Below are positions 1 to 13,981 of a stretch of 34,207 bases of DNA, piece after piece. Below the pieces are notes generated by a model, which saw only the letters and a program-made list of their open reading frames with translations, did no database searches and was not told the DNA's origin. A program made the translations under genes and the position numbers. Positions within the stretch are counted from its first letter, which is position 1. Each line of letters begins with the position of its first letter. Source of the stretch: Gammaproteobacteria bacterium (GTDB lineage: Bacteria > Pseudomonadota > Gammaproteobacteria > Natronospirales > REEB76); assembly GCA_028870845.1 (NCBI GenBank), contig JAGWOR010000027.1, positions 1 to 34,207 on the forward strand, read 5' to 3'.

Positions 1-107
1 AAGAATGATTTATCGATCTCTTACTAGTAGCACACACAAAAATGGCTGATTTTTCGACGTTTTCTTTGATCATAATCGATTGATGGAGATATTAACCCGC
101 ACTATCG

Positions 108-416
108 TTGATGCATGAGTGTTCATTTCCATTCGAGATTGGCTGGGTGGTCATCTCCCAGAAACATCAAGGGCGAAAACTCTCACGCAACGTGGTTGAG
201 GCAGTGTTGACCAAAGTACGAGGGCAAAACGTTTTCGCCACGTCCGCTGTCTCGCGAATTGCCATGCATCGAACATTGCGACGTTTCGGGTTCGTGCAAC
301 ATGGTCAGTCGTACCCACCTTCCCAAGGCGATGAAGACTTGTTCCTATTCATCCGTATGGCAACCCGAAGATCCGCTGCAATAACGTGCCATGTGCCAAG
401 CCATCCTCAGCGGTGA
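108..416 (+). pseudogene. GNAT acetyltransferase remnant (C-terminal part)
   Basis: The 102-residue reading frame matches only the second half of a GNAT N-acetyltransferase. A strand and acetyl-CoA loop-like segment (EIGWVVISQKHQGRKLSRN, about residues 10-29) is followed by a helix and a closing segment of the type RIAMHRTLRRFGF, near residues 51-63. GNAT proteins are usually 140-180 residues, and the N-terminal strands are missing. Upstream bases 1-107 have stops in all three frames, so the start at 108 is only the first ATG in the frame. The last 15 or so residues do not look like GNAT. Its substrate cannot be told. It is probably a decayed gene; a frameshift near 100-115 or a genuine short GNAT are alternatives. 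Confidence 0.5.
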
Positions 417-681
417 CCATTACGGATTACGAACTCGCTCATGCCTTCAGGAATGACTGCAACAACCGTATCCGTTTATTTGCGCCACCTAAGATGGTGG
501 GTGACAACCAGCCACGCTCCAATAACTTGCGTCCATGGGGCACAGAACTGCGTTATTGAAACCGGACTTTGAAGCGACCCATCGGAGAAAAATGGAGTGT
601 AGCGCCCCCAATTGGCGCACTCCAAGTTCGCTTTGCGGGCACATGTGATTCGGGATGACCTGGAACTGTGCGAAAACCAGG
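417..681. other. intergenic stretch with possible gene remnant and hairpin
   Basis: No complete gene is visible here. A plus-strand frame with no start of its own is open from about 335 to 559 and reads protein-like (for example PPKMVGDNQPRSNNLRPWG before the stop). I do not recognise it, and it may be debris. An imperfect inverted repeat at 594-623 (GGAGTG and CGCC arms with a three-base bulge) could form a hairpin but has no T-run. Confidence 0.35.
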
Positions 682-708
682 CCCTTTCTCCGGTTTGCGG
701 AGAAAGGG
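682..708 (-). terminator. intrinsic terminator after tRNA-Ser
   Basis: A perfect 11-bp inverted repeat (CCCTTTCTCCG / CGGAGAAAGGG) with a 5-nt loop lies 20 bp past the 3' end of tRNA-Ser on the minus strand. The tail after the stem is only moderately T-rich (GGTTTT a few bases on). Confidence 0.65.
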
Positions 709-728
709 GTGGTTAGTTCATGACTGAA

Positions 729-822
729 TGGCGGAGAGAGTGGGATTCGAACCCACGATACGCGTTTTGCGCGTATACGCCCTTAGCAGGGGCGCGCCTT
801 CGACCAGCTCGGCCATCTCTCC
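729..822 (-). tRNA. tRNA-Ser(GCU)
   Basis: Reading the minus strand from 822, the sequence begins GGAGAGATGGCCGAG and ends with the acceptor strand TCTCTCC, G, and an encoded CCA. The anticodon loop CTGCTAA gives anticodon GCU, for serine AGC/AGU codons. A long variable arm (TACGCGCAAAACGCGTA hairpin) follows, as expected for a class II tRNA. The T loop reads TTCGAAT. It lies directly downstream of csrA in the same orientation, the order known from E. coli (csrA-serV). Confidence 0.97.
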
Positions 823-832
823 GAAAACGACA

Positions 833-861
833 TTACTAATTTACCAGCACATTTCCTGCAA
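833..861 (-). promoter_or_regulatory. predicted sigma-70 promoter of tRNA-Ser
   Basis: On the minus strand TTGCAG (861-856) and TAGTAA (838-833) are separated by exactly 17 bp and sit 11 bp before the mature 5' end of tRNA-Ser. This is inferred from consensus match and position only. Confidence 0.5.
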
Positions 862-1005
862 GCTGGTCTCAGGCGCGCCTAATTTAATGCGCGCGTTACT
901 CCGGGCATTCCGCCCATCTTTATTACCAGCTCACAGAAACACGCAATATCTGCGGGAATCTTACTGATCCCCGCGGTACCGGTCAAAACTACAGGTTTAT
1001 GCGCT

Positions 1006-1203
1006 TCAGGCTTCCGGCGGCGGGGCAGCGCCCTGTTCCTGCTCGTTGCGGATGCGCTCGTAAATTTCTTCGCGGTGCACGGCGATGTCCTTGGGGGCAT
1101 TTACGCCGATGCGCACCTGGTTGCCTTTAACGCCCAATACCGTGACGGTGACGCTGTCACCGATCATGATGGTCTCTCCCACCCGTCTCGTGAGGATCAA
1201 CAT
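1006..1203 (-). CDS. csrA: carbon storage regulator CsrA
   Basis: A 65-residue RNA-binding protein that controls translation and stability of mRNAs by binding GGA motifs in their leaders. The whole family signature is visible: [10 protein letters not shown] at the N-terminus, [35 protein letters not shown], then a short variable tail rich in Q, P and E. An in-frame extension of eight residues is possible (from 1227), but the ATG at 1203 has a good ribosome site (AAGGAG seven bases upstream) and gives the normal family N-terminus. It sits between lysC and tRNA-Ser(GCU) on the same strand, the usual gammaproteobacterial neighbourhood downstream of alaS. Confidence 0.96.
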   Translation of the reverse strand: MLILTRRVGETIMIGDSVTVTVLGVKGNQVRIGVNAPKDIAVHREEIYERIRNEQEQGAAPPPEA

Positions 1204-1324
1204 GCTTCTGCTCCTTGTAACACTCAATCACTTTGGTCCCCGATATCCGTTTTTGTTTTGTGCTTCTTGAAACTGCCCGCCCGGGGTGCGGGACGGCGTA
1301 TTCTGGGCGCTTTCCGGGCCTGAC

Positions 1325-2584
<1,260 letters not shown>

Positions 2585-2637
2585 GGATAAGGCTCGCGGC
2601 TGGAATTCATCGCAAAGGAACGGCGCACCCTCACCCG

Positions 2638-2677
2638 CTGCCGCTTCACGGCAGCCAGCCTCTCCCGGAGGGAGAGG
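2638..2677. repeat. tandem hairpins between alaS and lysC
   Basis: Two adjacent perfect hairpins: CTGCCG-CTTCA-CGGCAG (2638-2654) and CCTCTCCC-GGA-GGGAGAGG (2659-2677). The second, with the nearby CCCTCACCC, resembles dispersed palindromic units common in proteobacterial intergenic regions. Only one copy is in this window, so repeat status is inferred from memory of the type. It could act in alaS-lysC mRNA processing or weak termination; no T-run follows. Confidence 0.45.
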
Positions 2678-2728
2678 GAATCGATGAAAACGGTTTCACA
2701 CTTGTGCGTATTCATGCGGGTGAATGTT

Positions 2729-5359
<2,631 letters not shown>

Positions 5360-5388
5360 CATATATATATAAAGAATGCTCGCGGCGG

Positions 5389-5886
5389 CTAGTCGCCGGA
5401 TTCCACCTCGCCTTTCAACACCTGGCGAATCTGTTCGGCGCTGAAGCCGCGCTGCTGCAAAAAACGCGCCTGCCGGGCGCGTTCTGCAAAATCCCTGGGC
5501 GGTTCTGCGCCGAAACGTTTGCGGCGCACCGCCTCGGCATTGGCCAGCCACTGCTTGCGGGATGCGTCCAGTGCCGAATCCACCATGGACTGGTCCACGC
5601 CGCGGTTGTGCAGTTCGCCGCGGATCTTCAGCGGACCGCTGCCGCGCCGCATGCGGCTGGCCACGAACTCGTCCACAAAACGCTCGTCGGACAGCAACTC
5701 ACGTTCGGCAAGCGCCGCGGTGACACTGGCCACGGTCTGCTCTTCAAAACCGCGTTGCAGCAGCTTGCCTGTCAGTTCCTGCACCGAGTGTTCGCGCCGC
5801 GCCAGCAGGCGCAGCGCCGCCGCCATGACCCGCGCCGGGTCGCGAGCCTCGTCCGCGTCAGGCTTCCTGGGCTGCGACTGCTTCAC
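5389..5886 (-). CDS. recX: regulatory protein RecX
   Basis: RecX binds RecA filaments and limits their extension and activities. The 165-residue protein is all helical, with the three tandem three-helix repeats of the family: [18 protein letters not shown] (about 27-44), [21 protein letters not shown] (about 65-85), and a C-terminal repeat [22 protein letters not shown]. The start is a GTG at 5886, 29 bases inside the recA end, so the two are likely translationally coupled; an ATG at 5826 is a less likely shorter start. The recA-recX-alaS order is standard in gammaproteobacteria. Confidence 0.94.
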   Translation of the reverse strand: MKQSQPRKPDADEARDPARVMAAALRLLARREHSVQELTGKLLQRGFEEQTVASVTAALAERELLSDERFVDEFVASRMRRGSGPLKIRGELHNRGVDQSMVDSALDASRKQWLANAEAVRRKRFGAEPPRDFAERARQARFLQQRGFSAEQIRQVLKGEVESGD

Positions 5887-6895
5887 CCGCAGGTGCCTTG
5901 GCTTTCTTGGGCAGCAGCTTGTCGCGGATGCCCTGCTCGATCTCGGCGGCCACTTCCGGGTTCTGCTGCATGTATTCGCGCGCCGCCTCCTTGCCCTGGG
6001 CGATCTTCTTGCCCTGATAGCTGTACCAGGCGCCGGATTTTTCCACCAGGTTCTGCTGCACGCCCAGCTCGATGATCTCGCCGGCGCGCGAGATGCCCTC
6101 GCCGTAGAGGATTTCGAATTCCGCCAGCCGGAACGGCGGCGCCACCTTGTTCTTCACCACCTTGACGCGGGTCTCGCTGCCGATCACTTCCTCGCCTTTC
6201 TTGATGGCGCCGATGCGGCGGATGTCCAGGCGCACCGAGGCGTAGAACTTGAGGGCGTTGCCGCCGGTGGTGGTTTCCGGATTGCCGAACATCACGCCGA
6301 TCTTCATGCGGATCTGGTTGATGAAGATCACCAGAGTGTTGGAACGCTTGATGTTGGCGGTAAGCTTGCGCAGCGCCTGGGACATGAGGCGCGCCTGCAG
6401 GCCCATGTGGGAATCGCCCATCTCGCCCTCGATCTCGGCCTTGGGGGTGAGCGCCGCCACCGAATCCACCACCACCACGTCCACGGCCGCGGAACGCACC
6501 AGCATGTCGGCGATCTCCAGCGCCTGTTCGCCGGTATCCGGCTGGGAGATCAAAAGATCATCCACGTTGACGCCGAGCTTGGCGGCATAGGTGGGATCCA
6601 GGGCGTGCTCGGCATCCACGAAGGCGGCGGTGCCGCCCTTGCGCTGCACCTCGGCGATCACCTGCAGTGTCAGCGTGGTCTTGCCGGAAGCTTCCGGCCC
6701 GTAGATCTCCACCACCCGGCCGCGCGGCAACCCGCCCACGCCGAGTGCAATGTCGAGACCCAGGGAACCGGTGGACACCACGTCCACGTCACGGGCGGCA
6801 ATATGGTCACCCAGGCGCATGACCGATCCTTTGCCGAACTGTTTTTCAATCTGGCCGAGTGCGGCGGCCAGCGCTTTCTTGCGATTGTCATCCAT
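5858..6895 (-). CDS. recA: recombinase RecA
   Basis: ATP-dependent strand-exchange protein and co-protease for LexA self-cleavage. At 345 residues it is full length. The Walker A motif GPEASGKTT is at 66-74; Walker B is [10 protein letters not shown]. Also visible are [22 protein letters not shown], loop 2 ([21 protein letters not shown]), and an Ala/Lys/Glu-rich tail that is less acidic than in E. coli. The ATG at 6895 is preceded by AGGTG five bases upstream. It follows thpR by 66 bp. In that gap I found no match to the CTGT-N8-ACAG LexA consensus, so SOS control, if present, may act further upstream at pncC or through a diverged site. Confidence 0.98.
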   Translation of the reverse strand: MDDNRKKALAAALGQIEKQFGKGSVMRLGDHIAARDVDVVSTGSLGLDIALGVGGLPRGRVVEIYGPEASGKTTLTLQVIAEVQRKGGTAAFVDAEHALDPTYAAKLGVNVDDLLISQPDTGEQALEIADMLVRSAAVDVVVVDSVAALTPKAEIEGEMGDSHMGLQARLMSQALRKLTANIKRSNTLVIFINQIRMKIGVMFGNPETTTGGNALKFYASVRLDIRRIGAIKKGEEVIGSETRVKVVKNKVAPPFRLAEFEILYGEGISRAGEIIELGVQQNLVEKSGAWYSYQGKKIAQGKEAAREYMQQNPEVAAEIEQGIRDKLLPKKAKAPAGEAVAAQEA

Positions 6896-6961
6896 TGGAA
6901 CACCTGTGATTTGTGGTTACCGCGGAAAATGCGGCTGAAAATGCCCTGAAAAACTATTATT

Positions 6962-7522
6962 TCACAGTTCCCCGGACCCCGCAGCCCGGGACTGCAGCGG
7001 CCAGCTGGCCAGCAGCCGATACTCGCTGCTGCGCCCCTGGGTGTGGGAACGCAGCAGCGAAAAGCCATCCACGTGCCAGTCGAGTGCATGCGCGGTATGC
7101 AATTCTCCGGGTTTGTTTACCTTGCGCGCTAGGCTCAGGTGCGCGACGAACGGCTTGGCATCCGGCTCCAGGCCCTGGGCACGCAATGCCTGCGCCAGCT
7201 GCGTCGCCAGTTTGCCAGCCGCGGCGCACGGTTGCGCAGTGCCGAGCCATAACACACCCGCTTCGGACCAGAACCCCAGCCGGTCCAGCCGCAGGTCGAA
7301 GCTTGCGGCGTGCACGCTGTCCGCCGCCCGCCGGGCAGTGAGAGCACCGGCCGCATCCAGGCTGCCGAGAAACGCCAGGGTCATGTGGAAATTCGACGCC
7401 GGCACCGGTTTGCCGCCGCTGTGCTGTACCGCCCGCCGGTAATTCTTTTGAATGGCGTTTCGCAATGGGTCGGGGGGCCAGAGCGCGAAAAACAGCCTTT
7501 GGGTTTCAGCGTTCGATGCCAT
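6962..7522 (-). CDS. thpR: RNA 2',3'-cyclic phosphodiesterase / 2'-5' RNA ligase (LigT type)
   Basis: A 186-residue member of the 2H phosphoesterase superfamily; these enzymes open 2',3'-cyclic phosphates and can join tRNA halves by 2'-5' bonds. Both H-x-T/S-x motifs are present: HMTL (in NFHMTLAFLGSL) and HLSL (in FVAHLSLARK). The N-terminal RLFFALWPP is typical. The ATG at 7522 overlaps the end of pncC by 17 bases; a 19-residue in-frame extension upstream looks non-homologous and was not used. It lies between pncC and recA on the same strand, so all three are probably cotranscribed. As far as I recall, a cinA-ligT-recA order is also known from Deinococcus. Confidence 0.92.
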   Translation of the reverse strand: MASNAETQRLFFALWPPDPLRNAIQKNYRRAVQHSGGKPVPASNFHMTLAFLGSLDAAGALTARRAADSVHAASFDLRLDRLGFWSEAGVLWLGTAQPCAAAGKLATQLAQALRAQGLEPDAKPFVAHLSLARKVNKPGELHTAHALDWHVDGFSLLRSHTQGRSSEYRLLASWPLQSRAAGSGEL

Positions 7523-8027
7523 CCAGCAAGCCCCTGAGGGCTTCCGCGACCGTGGAGCGGCGCACGTTTTCGCGGTCACCGGAGAACCGGAACTGCCTGG
7601 CGCTCACGCTGCGGTCCGGCCAGGCCCAGGCGATCCACACACTGCCCACCGGTTTGCCGGGGCCGCCGCCGCTGGGGCCGGCGATGCCGCTGACCGCCAC
7701 CGCCATCTGAGCCGGGCTCTGGCGCACCGCGCCGGCGGCCATCTCGCGCACGGTCTGTTCGGAAACCGCGCCGTGGGAAGCCAGGGTTTCAGCACTCACC
7801 CCCAGCATGGCCGTCTTGGCACCGTTGCTGTAAGTGACGTAGCCGCGCTCGAACCAGTCGGAACTCCCGGCAATGTCCGTCAGACACTTGGCGATCCAGC
7901 CGCCGGTGCACGATTCCGCCGTTGCCAGCTTGAGCTCGCGGGCCAGCAAGGCCTTGCCAAGCCTGCCAGCCAGCGCATCCAGCATGGCATCGCTGGTATC
8001 GGCGGCGGGGTCGTTGACGCTACTCAT
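7506..8027 (-). CDS. pncC: nicotinamide-nucleotide amidase (CinA C-terminal domain protein)
   Basis: Deamidates NMN to nicotinate mononucleotide in pyridine-nucleotide recycling. This is the single-domain form (173 residues) and lacks the N-terminal MoaB-like domain of full CinA. The family core is clear: [22 protein letters not shown] (about 34-55), [27 protein letters not shown] and [18 protein letters not shown]. The ATG at 8027 ([10 protein letters not shown]) has no Shine-Dalgarno sequence; it is preceded by a TGTATATATAT run and lies in a perfect inverted repeat (8019-8043). It heads the pncC-thpR-recA-recX-alaS run and diverges from mutS. Confidence 0.93.
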   Translation of the reverse strand: MSSVNDPAADTSDAMLDALAGRLGKALLARELKLATAESCTGGWIAKCLTDIAGSSDWFERGYVTYSNGAKTAMLGVSAETLASHGAVSEQTVREMAAGAVRQSPAQMAVAVSGIAGPSGGGPGKPVGSVWIAWAWPDRSVSARQFRFSGDRENVRRSTVAEALRGLLDGIER

Positions 8028-8043
8028 ATATATACAGAGTAGC
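8019..8043. promoter_or_regulatory. palindrome over the pncC start (possible operator or RNA hairpin)
   Basis: A perfect inverted repeat GCTACTC-N11-GAGTAGC, with a TA-rich centre, covers the pncC start codon in the 73-bp gap shared with divergent mutS. Read on the minus strand it contains CTGTATATATATGAGTA. That shares the left half and centre of the E. coli LexA consensus, but the right half is shifted by one base and imperfect. In RNA the stem would pair across the start codon. The function is inferred. Confidence 0.45.
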
Positions 8044-8100
8044 ACTGCTTGCCTTCGCCACTCACGCTCACTAGCATCGCCTGTTCCTACCGAGCACCCC

Positions 8101-10683
8101 ATGAACCAGCAGTCCGAAGCCAGCTTCAACGAACACACCCCGGTGATGCGCCAATACCTGCGGGTCAAGGCCGAGCATCCCCACATCCTGGTGTTCTACC
8201 GCATGGGGGATTTCTACGAACTGTTCTACGAAGACGCGCGCCGCGCCGCGCGCCTGCTGGACATCACCCTCACCCAGCGCGGCCAGTCGGCAGGCCAGCC
8301 CATCCCCATGGCCGGCGTGCCCTACCACGCTGCGGAAAGTTACCTGGCCAGGCTGGTGAAACTGGGCGAGTCGGTGGCCATCTGCGAGCAGATCGGCGAT
8401 CCGGCCGCGGCCAAGGGCCCGGTGGAACGCCGGGTGGTGCGCGTCATTACGCCGGGCACGGTAACCGACGAGGCCTTGCTGGAGGAACGCCGCGACAATC
8501 TGCTGCTGGCAGTGCACGCACACGGTTCCCAGTTCGGCCTGGCGGCGCTGGATCTGGGCAGCGGCCGTTTCACGCTGCTGGAGGTGGATGGGCAAGATGC
8601 ACTGCTCACCGAAGTGGAACGCCTGAAACCGGCGGAACTTCTGCTGGCAGAAGACAGCCTGCTGCCGGCCGCGCTTATGCAACGCAGCGGCGCGCGCCAG
8701 CGGCCGCCCTGGCATTTCGATGCGGACAGCGCCGTGCGCCTGCTGACGGCCCAGTTCAAGACCCGCGAACTTTCGGGTTACGGCGTGGCGGATTCCAGCC
8801 CGGCGGTGGCGGCCGCGGGTGCGCTATTGCAGTACGTGCAGGAAACCCAGCGCACCGCCCTGCCGCACATCACCGGATTGAGCCTCGAGCGGCGCGACCA
8901 GGCGCTGATCCTGGATGCGGTTACGCTGCGCAATCTGGAACTGGAAACCAGCCTTACCGGCCAGCCGCAAAACACCCTGGCGGGCATCATGGACGGCTGC
9001 GTGACTCCCATGGGGTCGCGCCTGTTGCGCCGCCGGCTGAGCCGGCCGCTGCGGGATCACGATGTGCTGCGGCAACGTTACCAGGCGCTGGCCGCCTGCC
9101 TCGAGGACCGGCGCTACGCGCCGTTGCGTGAACGGCTGGCCGGTATCGGCGACGTGGAGCGCATCCTGGCGCGGGTGGCGCTCAAGTCCGCGCGCCCCCG
9201 GGACCTGGCGCAACTGCGCTTGGCGTTGGGCGAATTGCCGGCATTGCAGTCGCAGTTGCGGGAACTGGATTCACCGCTGGTCACACGGCTGGCCGCCGAG
9301 GCTGGCGAGCACCCGCAAACCCATGGGCTGCTGCAGCAAGCCGTCAAGGAATCACCGCCGGCATTGATCCGCGACGGCGGGGTGCTGGCAGAGGGTTACG
9401 ACGCGGAGCTGGACGAGCTGCGCAAGTTAAGCCAGCACGCCGACCAGTTTTTGCTGGACCTGGAACGCCGCGAACGCGAGCGCAGCGGCATCAGCACCTT
9501 GCGCGTGAATTACAACCGCGTGCACGGCTACTACATCGAGGTGACGCGCACCCAGGCCGACAAGGTGCCGGACGATTACCAGCGCCGCCAGACCCTGAAG
9601 GGCGTGGAACGCTACGTCACCCCGGAACTGAAAAAATTCGAGGCGCGGGTGCTGTCAGCGCGCGAACAGGCGCTGGCGCTGGAGAAAACCCTGTACGACG
9701 CGCTGCTGGACAAACTCATCCTGCAGCTGGCCGGCCTGCAGAAAACCGCAGCGGCATTGGCGGAGCTGGATGTGCTCACGAATCTGGCGGAACGCGCCGA
9801 AGTGCTGTCGTTGACGGCGCCGGAACTGGAGGATGCGCCGCGTTTGCAGATTCAGGCTGGCCGGCATCCGGTGGTGGAACAGGTGCTGGACACGCCGTTC
9901 GTGCCCAACGACCTGGAACTCAACCACGAGCGCCGCATGCTCATCATCACCGGCCCCAACATGGGCGGCAAATCCACCTACATGCGCCAGACCGCGCTGA
10001 TCGTGATTCTGGCGCACATGGGCAGCTATGTGCCTGCAGAACGCGCGGTGTTTGGGCCGCTGGATCGGATCTTCACGCGCATCGGCGCTTCCGACGACCT
10101 GGCCGGCGGGCGCTCCACCTTCATGGTGGAAATGCTGGAAACCGCCAACATCCTCAACAACGCCAGCGACCAAAGCCTGGTGCTGATGGATGAGATCGGC
10201 CGCGGCACCAGCACCTACGACGGCGTGTCCCTGGCCTGGGCGGCGGCCAGCTACATCGCGCGCGAACTCCGCTGCTTCACGCTGTTCGCCACCCATTATT
10301 TCGAAATCACCTCGCTGGCTGAACAGGCGCCGGGCATCGCCAACGTGCACCTGGACGCCACCGAGTATCAGCACCAACTGGTGTTTCTGCACACCGTCAA
10401 GGACGGCCCCGCGGACCGCAGCTATGGTTTGCAGGTGGCGGCCCTGGCCGGCATTCCCAAGGCGGTGATCGCCGAAGCCCGGGCGCGGCTGGCGGCGCTG
10501 GAAGCGGAATCGCGCCAATCCACCAAAGGCGCATCACCGCCCGCCCCACAGCCGCAAATGGGTTTGTTTGCCCCCGAACCGCCGGCTTTGGCGCAACTGC
10601 GCGAACTGGACGTGGAGAACCTGACCCCCAAACAGGCGCTGGACCTGCTGTACGAGCTGAAACGCAAGCTCAAGCAGACATAA
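8101..10683 (+). CDS. mutS: DNA mismatch repair protein MutS
   Basis: Recognises base mismatches and small loops and recruits MutL. The protein has 860 residues, the normal length. The mismatch-reading Phe-x-Glu is at residues 38-40 in [14 protein letters not shown]. The connector, lever and clamp regions follow. The ATPase carries Walker A ([15 protein letters not shown], about 620), the [14 protein letters not shown] segment, [15 protein letters not shown] and FATHYFEIT. The C-terminus ([18 protein letters not shown]) is the beta-clamp/tetramer tail type. The start ATG at 8101 begins [16 protein letters not shown] as in relatives; an in-frame upstream extension overlaps divergent pncC and was rejected. 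Confidence 0.97.
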   Translation: MNQQSEASFNEHTPVMRQYLRVKAEHPHILVFYRMGDFYELFYEDARRAARLLDITLTQRGQSAGQPIPMAGVPYHAAESYLARLVKLGESVAICEQIGDPAAAKGPVERRVVRVITPGTVTDEALLEERRDNLLLAVHAHGSQFGLAALDLGSGRFTLLEVDGQDALLTEVERLKPAELLLAEDSLLPAALMQRSGARQRPPWHFDADSAVRLLTAQFKTRELSGYGVADSSPAVAAAGALLQYVQETQRTALPHITGLSLERRDQALILDAVTLRNLELETSLTGQPQNTLAGIMDGCVTPMGSRLLRRRLSRPLRDHDVLRQRYQALAACLEDRRYAPLRERLAGIGDVERILARVALKSARPRDLAQLRLALGELPALQSQLRELDSPLVTRLAAEAGEHPQTHGLLQQAVKESPPALIRDGGVLAEGYDAELDELRKLSQHADQFLLDLERRERERSGISTLRVNYNRVHGYYIEVTRTQADKVPDDYQRRQTLKGVERYVTPELKKFEARVLSAREQALALEKTLYDALLDKLILQLAGLQKTAAALAELDVLTNLAERAEVLSLTAPELEDAPRLQIQAGRHPVVEQVLDTPFVPNDLELNHERRMLIITGPNMGGKSTYMRQTALIVILAHMGSYVPAERAVFGPLDRIFTRIGASDDLAGGRSTFMVEMLETANILNNASDQSLVLMDEIGRGTSTYDGVSLAWAAASYIARELRCFTLFATHYFEITSLAEQAPGIANVHLDATEYQHQLVFLHTVKDGPADRSYGLQVAALAGIPKAVIAEARARLAALEAESRQSTKGASPPAPQPQMGLFAPEPPALAQLRELDVENLTPKQALDLLYELKRKLKQT

Positions 10684-10868
10684 GGCAGCGGCCTTTTATG
10701 GCTGCAAAAGCTGAACCGCAATTGGATTAAACTATGTCCAGGTTAACCGGCTGATCCGCACGGATTGCTTATGGATGCGGGCACCACCCGGTGTTCAGCA
10801 TCCTGATCCAGTCCCGGCTCCTTTCATACCCCTGCGATCCGAGGATCCCCACTCGAAGGAGACAGATC

Positions 10869-11411
10869 ATGAAACGTTTATTGCTCGTTCTGGCACTGTT
10901 ATTTGCATTCCTGTCACTGCCGGCGCTGGCCAGCCTCAAGGTCGGCAGCAAGGCGCCCCTGTTCACGGCCGAAGCCACCCTGGGCGGCAAGGTGTTCAGC
11001 TTCTCGCTGGCGGATGCCCTGAAAAAAGGCCCGGTGGTGCTGTATTTCTATCCGGCGGCCTTCACCAAGGGCTGCACCATCGAGGCCCACGACTTCGCCG
11101 ATGCCATCGGCAGATACAAGGCACTGGGCGCCACCGTCATCGGCGTGTCCCATGACAAGCTCGCGGTGCTGAAGAAATTCTCGGTGAGCGAGTGCCGCAG
11201 CAAGTTTCCGGTGGCCGCGGACACCAACCAGAAGATCATGACGGCCTACGACGCAATCCTGCCGCAGCACACTGAATACGCCAACCGCACTTCCTACGTG
11301 ATCGCGCCGGACGGTACCATCATCTACACCTACACCAACCTGAACCCCGACCAGCACGTGGCCAACACCCTGGCCGCGTTAAAGACCTGGGACTCTAAGC
11401 ACAAGAAGTAG
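10869..11411 (+). CDS. exported peroxiredoxin (AhpC/TSA, BCP-like)
   Basis: A thioredoxin-fold thiol peroxidase, likely reducing peroxides in the periplasm. Residues 1-22 form a signal peptide (MKRLLLVLALLFAFLSLPAL-A-S). The mature part starts LKVGSKAP; the active-site segment YPAAFTKGCTIEA puts the peroxidatic Cys at residue 69. A second Cys is at 109 (SVSECRSKFP), 40 residues on rather than the five-residue spacing of classical BCP. The fold ends with IAPDGTIIYTYTNLNP. The 180-residue form starts at the ATG with AAGGAG eight bases upstream. Its stop is 1 bp from that of the convergent tyrosine phenol-lyase gene. Confidence 0.88.
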   Translation: MKRLLLVLALLFAFLSLPALASLKVGSKAPLFTAEATLGGKVFSFSLADALKKGPVVLYFYPAAFTKGCTIEAHDFADAIGRYKALGATVIGVSHDKLAVLKKFSVSECRSKFPVAADTNQKIMTAYDAILPQHTEYANRTSYVIAPDGTIIYTYTNLNPDQHVANTLAALKTWDSKHKK

Positions 11412-11412
11412 T

Positions 11413-12900
<1,488 letters not shown>

Positions 12901-13144
12901 TCAAAGCCTGGGAAAATCCCGCCACTGCGATGACCGAAATTCGTGCAGTGTGGCCGCGGAATATCCGCAACCGGGAATGCGCTCCGCTCGTAAATTGACA
13001 GCCGCCACCAGCCATGAATGCACATGATTTGCATTTGGATCGCGGCTAAGGCCCTGTCAGCGGCTGGATTCTAGCGATTTCTATTTTGCGGACGCTTGAT
13101 ATAGGACAAGGCAAGGCCGGAATACGGGTCCGTTATGCGCCCAT

Positions 13145-13807
13145 TTACGCAAGCGAGCGGTGGAAACGTCCGCGATTCAGAAAGCTGACCACCTGATCCG
13201 CCACCTCCTGGCTGAACAGCATGCCGGTATGGTGCACGTCCAATTCCACCATGTCGGTGGCGCCGGGGATGCGGGCTTCCTGCACCGACACCAGGCCGTC
13301 GTGGGGTTCCGGCAATTGCTCGCGCCGGGGGCGGAGTCCGGGTCCGGCGGTGCCCACCAGTATTCCCAGCTCACGCTGCTGGTCCCACACCGGCTCGTGC
13401 TCATCAGCCAGGCCGCCGGGCCCGCTCTGGCCCAGCAACCAGCCCCAATGACCGTGCATCATGCTGCGCGCCGCGATACTGCCGCGCACCGGCGAACCCA
13501 TGAGCACCACCCGCCCGGGCGGAAGATCGGGATGTAGTTCGAACATGCGCAGGATCACCAGTCCACCCAGGCTGTGCCCTACCAGGTGCAGGCTATTGCC
13601 GGCCTTGAGTTGCCGCAGGTATTCCAGCAGCAGACGGGCATTTTCCTGCACCGGTTCCAGCAGTGTGTGATAGTGGAAAATGTGGGTTTGAAATCCGCCC
13701 TGGCCCACCCGCAAGCGCAACAATCCCAGTTCCAGGCCGGTCATGTACAAGCCGTGGACGAATACCACGTTTCCCTGGTTGGCGGAGTTGCTGGTGCTGG
13801 CGGTCAC
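13145..13807 (-). CDS. alpha/beta hydrolase (lipase-like, PGAP1-type)
   Basis: A 220-residue cytoplasmic alpha/beta hydrolase with no visible signal peptide. The oxyanion loop is FVHGLYM near residue 17, the nucleophile elbow is GHSLGG near residue 78, the acid is likely the Asp of EPHDGLVSV, and the catalytic His lies in DVHHTGML near 200. This arrangement matches small esterase/lipase proteins annotated as alpha/beta hydrolases; the substrate is unknown. The start used is GTG at 13807, just before the first beta strand; no Shine-Dalgarno sequence supports it. It lies upstream of tpl on the same strand, 283 bp away, and diverges from ispG. Confidence 0.8.
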   Translation of the reverse strand: MTASTSNSANQGNVVFVHGLYMTGLELGLLRLRVGQGGFQTHIFHYHTLLEPVQENARLLLEYLRQLKAGNSLHLVGHSLGGLVILRMFELHPDLPPGRVVLMGSPVRGSIAARSMMHGHWGWLLGQSGPGGLADEHEPVWDQQRELGILVGTAGPGLRPRREQLPEPHDGLVSVQEARIPGATDMVELDVHHTGMLFSQEVADQVVSFLNRGRFHRSLA

Positions 13808-13981
13808 GGTGCGGATATGTTTCGGAGAATGGCGGGCAAGGCATGGTACTCAGACCGGCCCCGCCTGAAAAGCGGTGCAGCACACAAGCCCGGGCGGGCG
13901 CCTTGGCCGGCCATGACCCCTATTCGGGCTGCATCGGGGCGGCCGCTTGAATCCGTTATTATTAGCCTCCTGAACATACCC

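Noticed and set aside
728-967. Plus-strand open frame reading MAERVGFEPTIRV across the tRNA-Ser
   Set aside because: This is the classic false protein made by translating the antisense of a tRNA gene; the tRNA explains the sequence.
13574-13981. 136-codon in-frame extension of ispG
   Set aside because: It runs antisense through the alpha/beta hydrolase gene and has no IspG similarity; IspG normally starts near 13982-14009.
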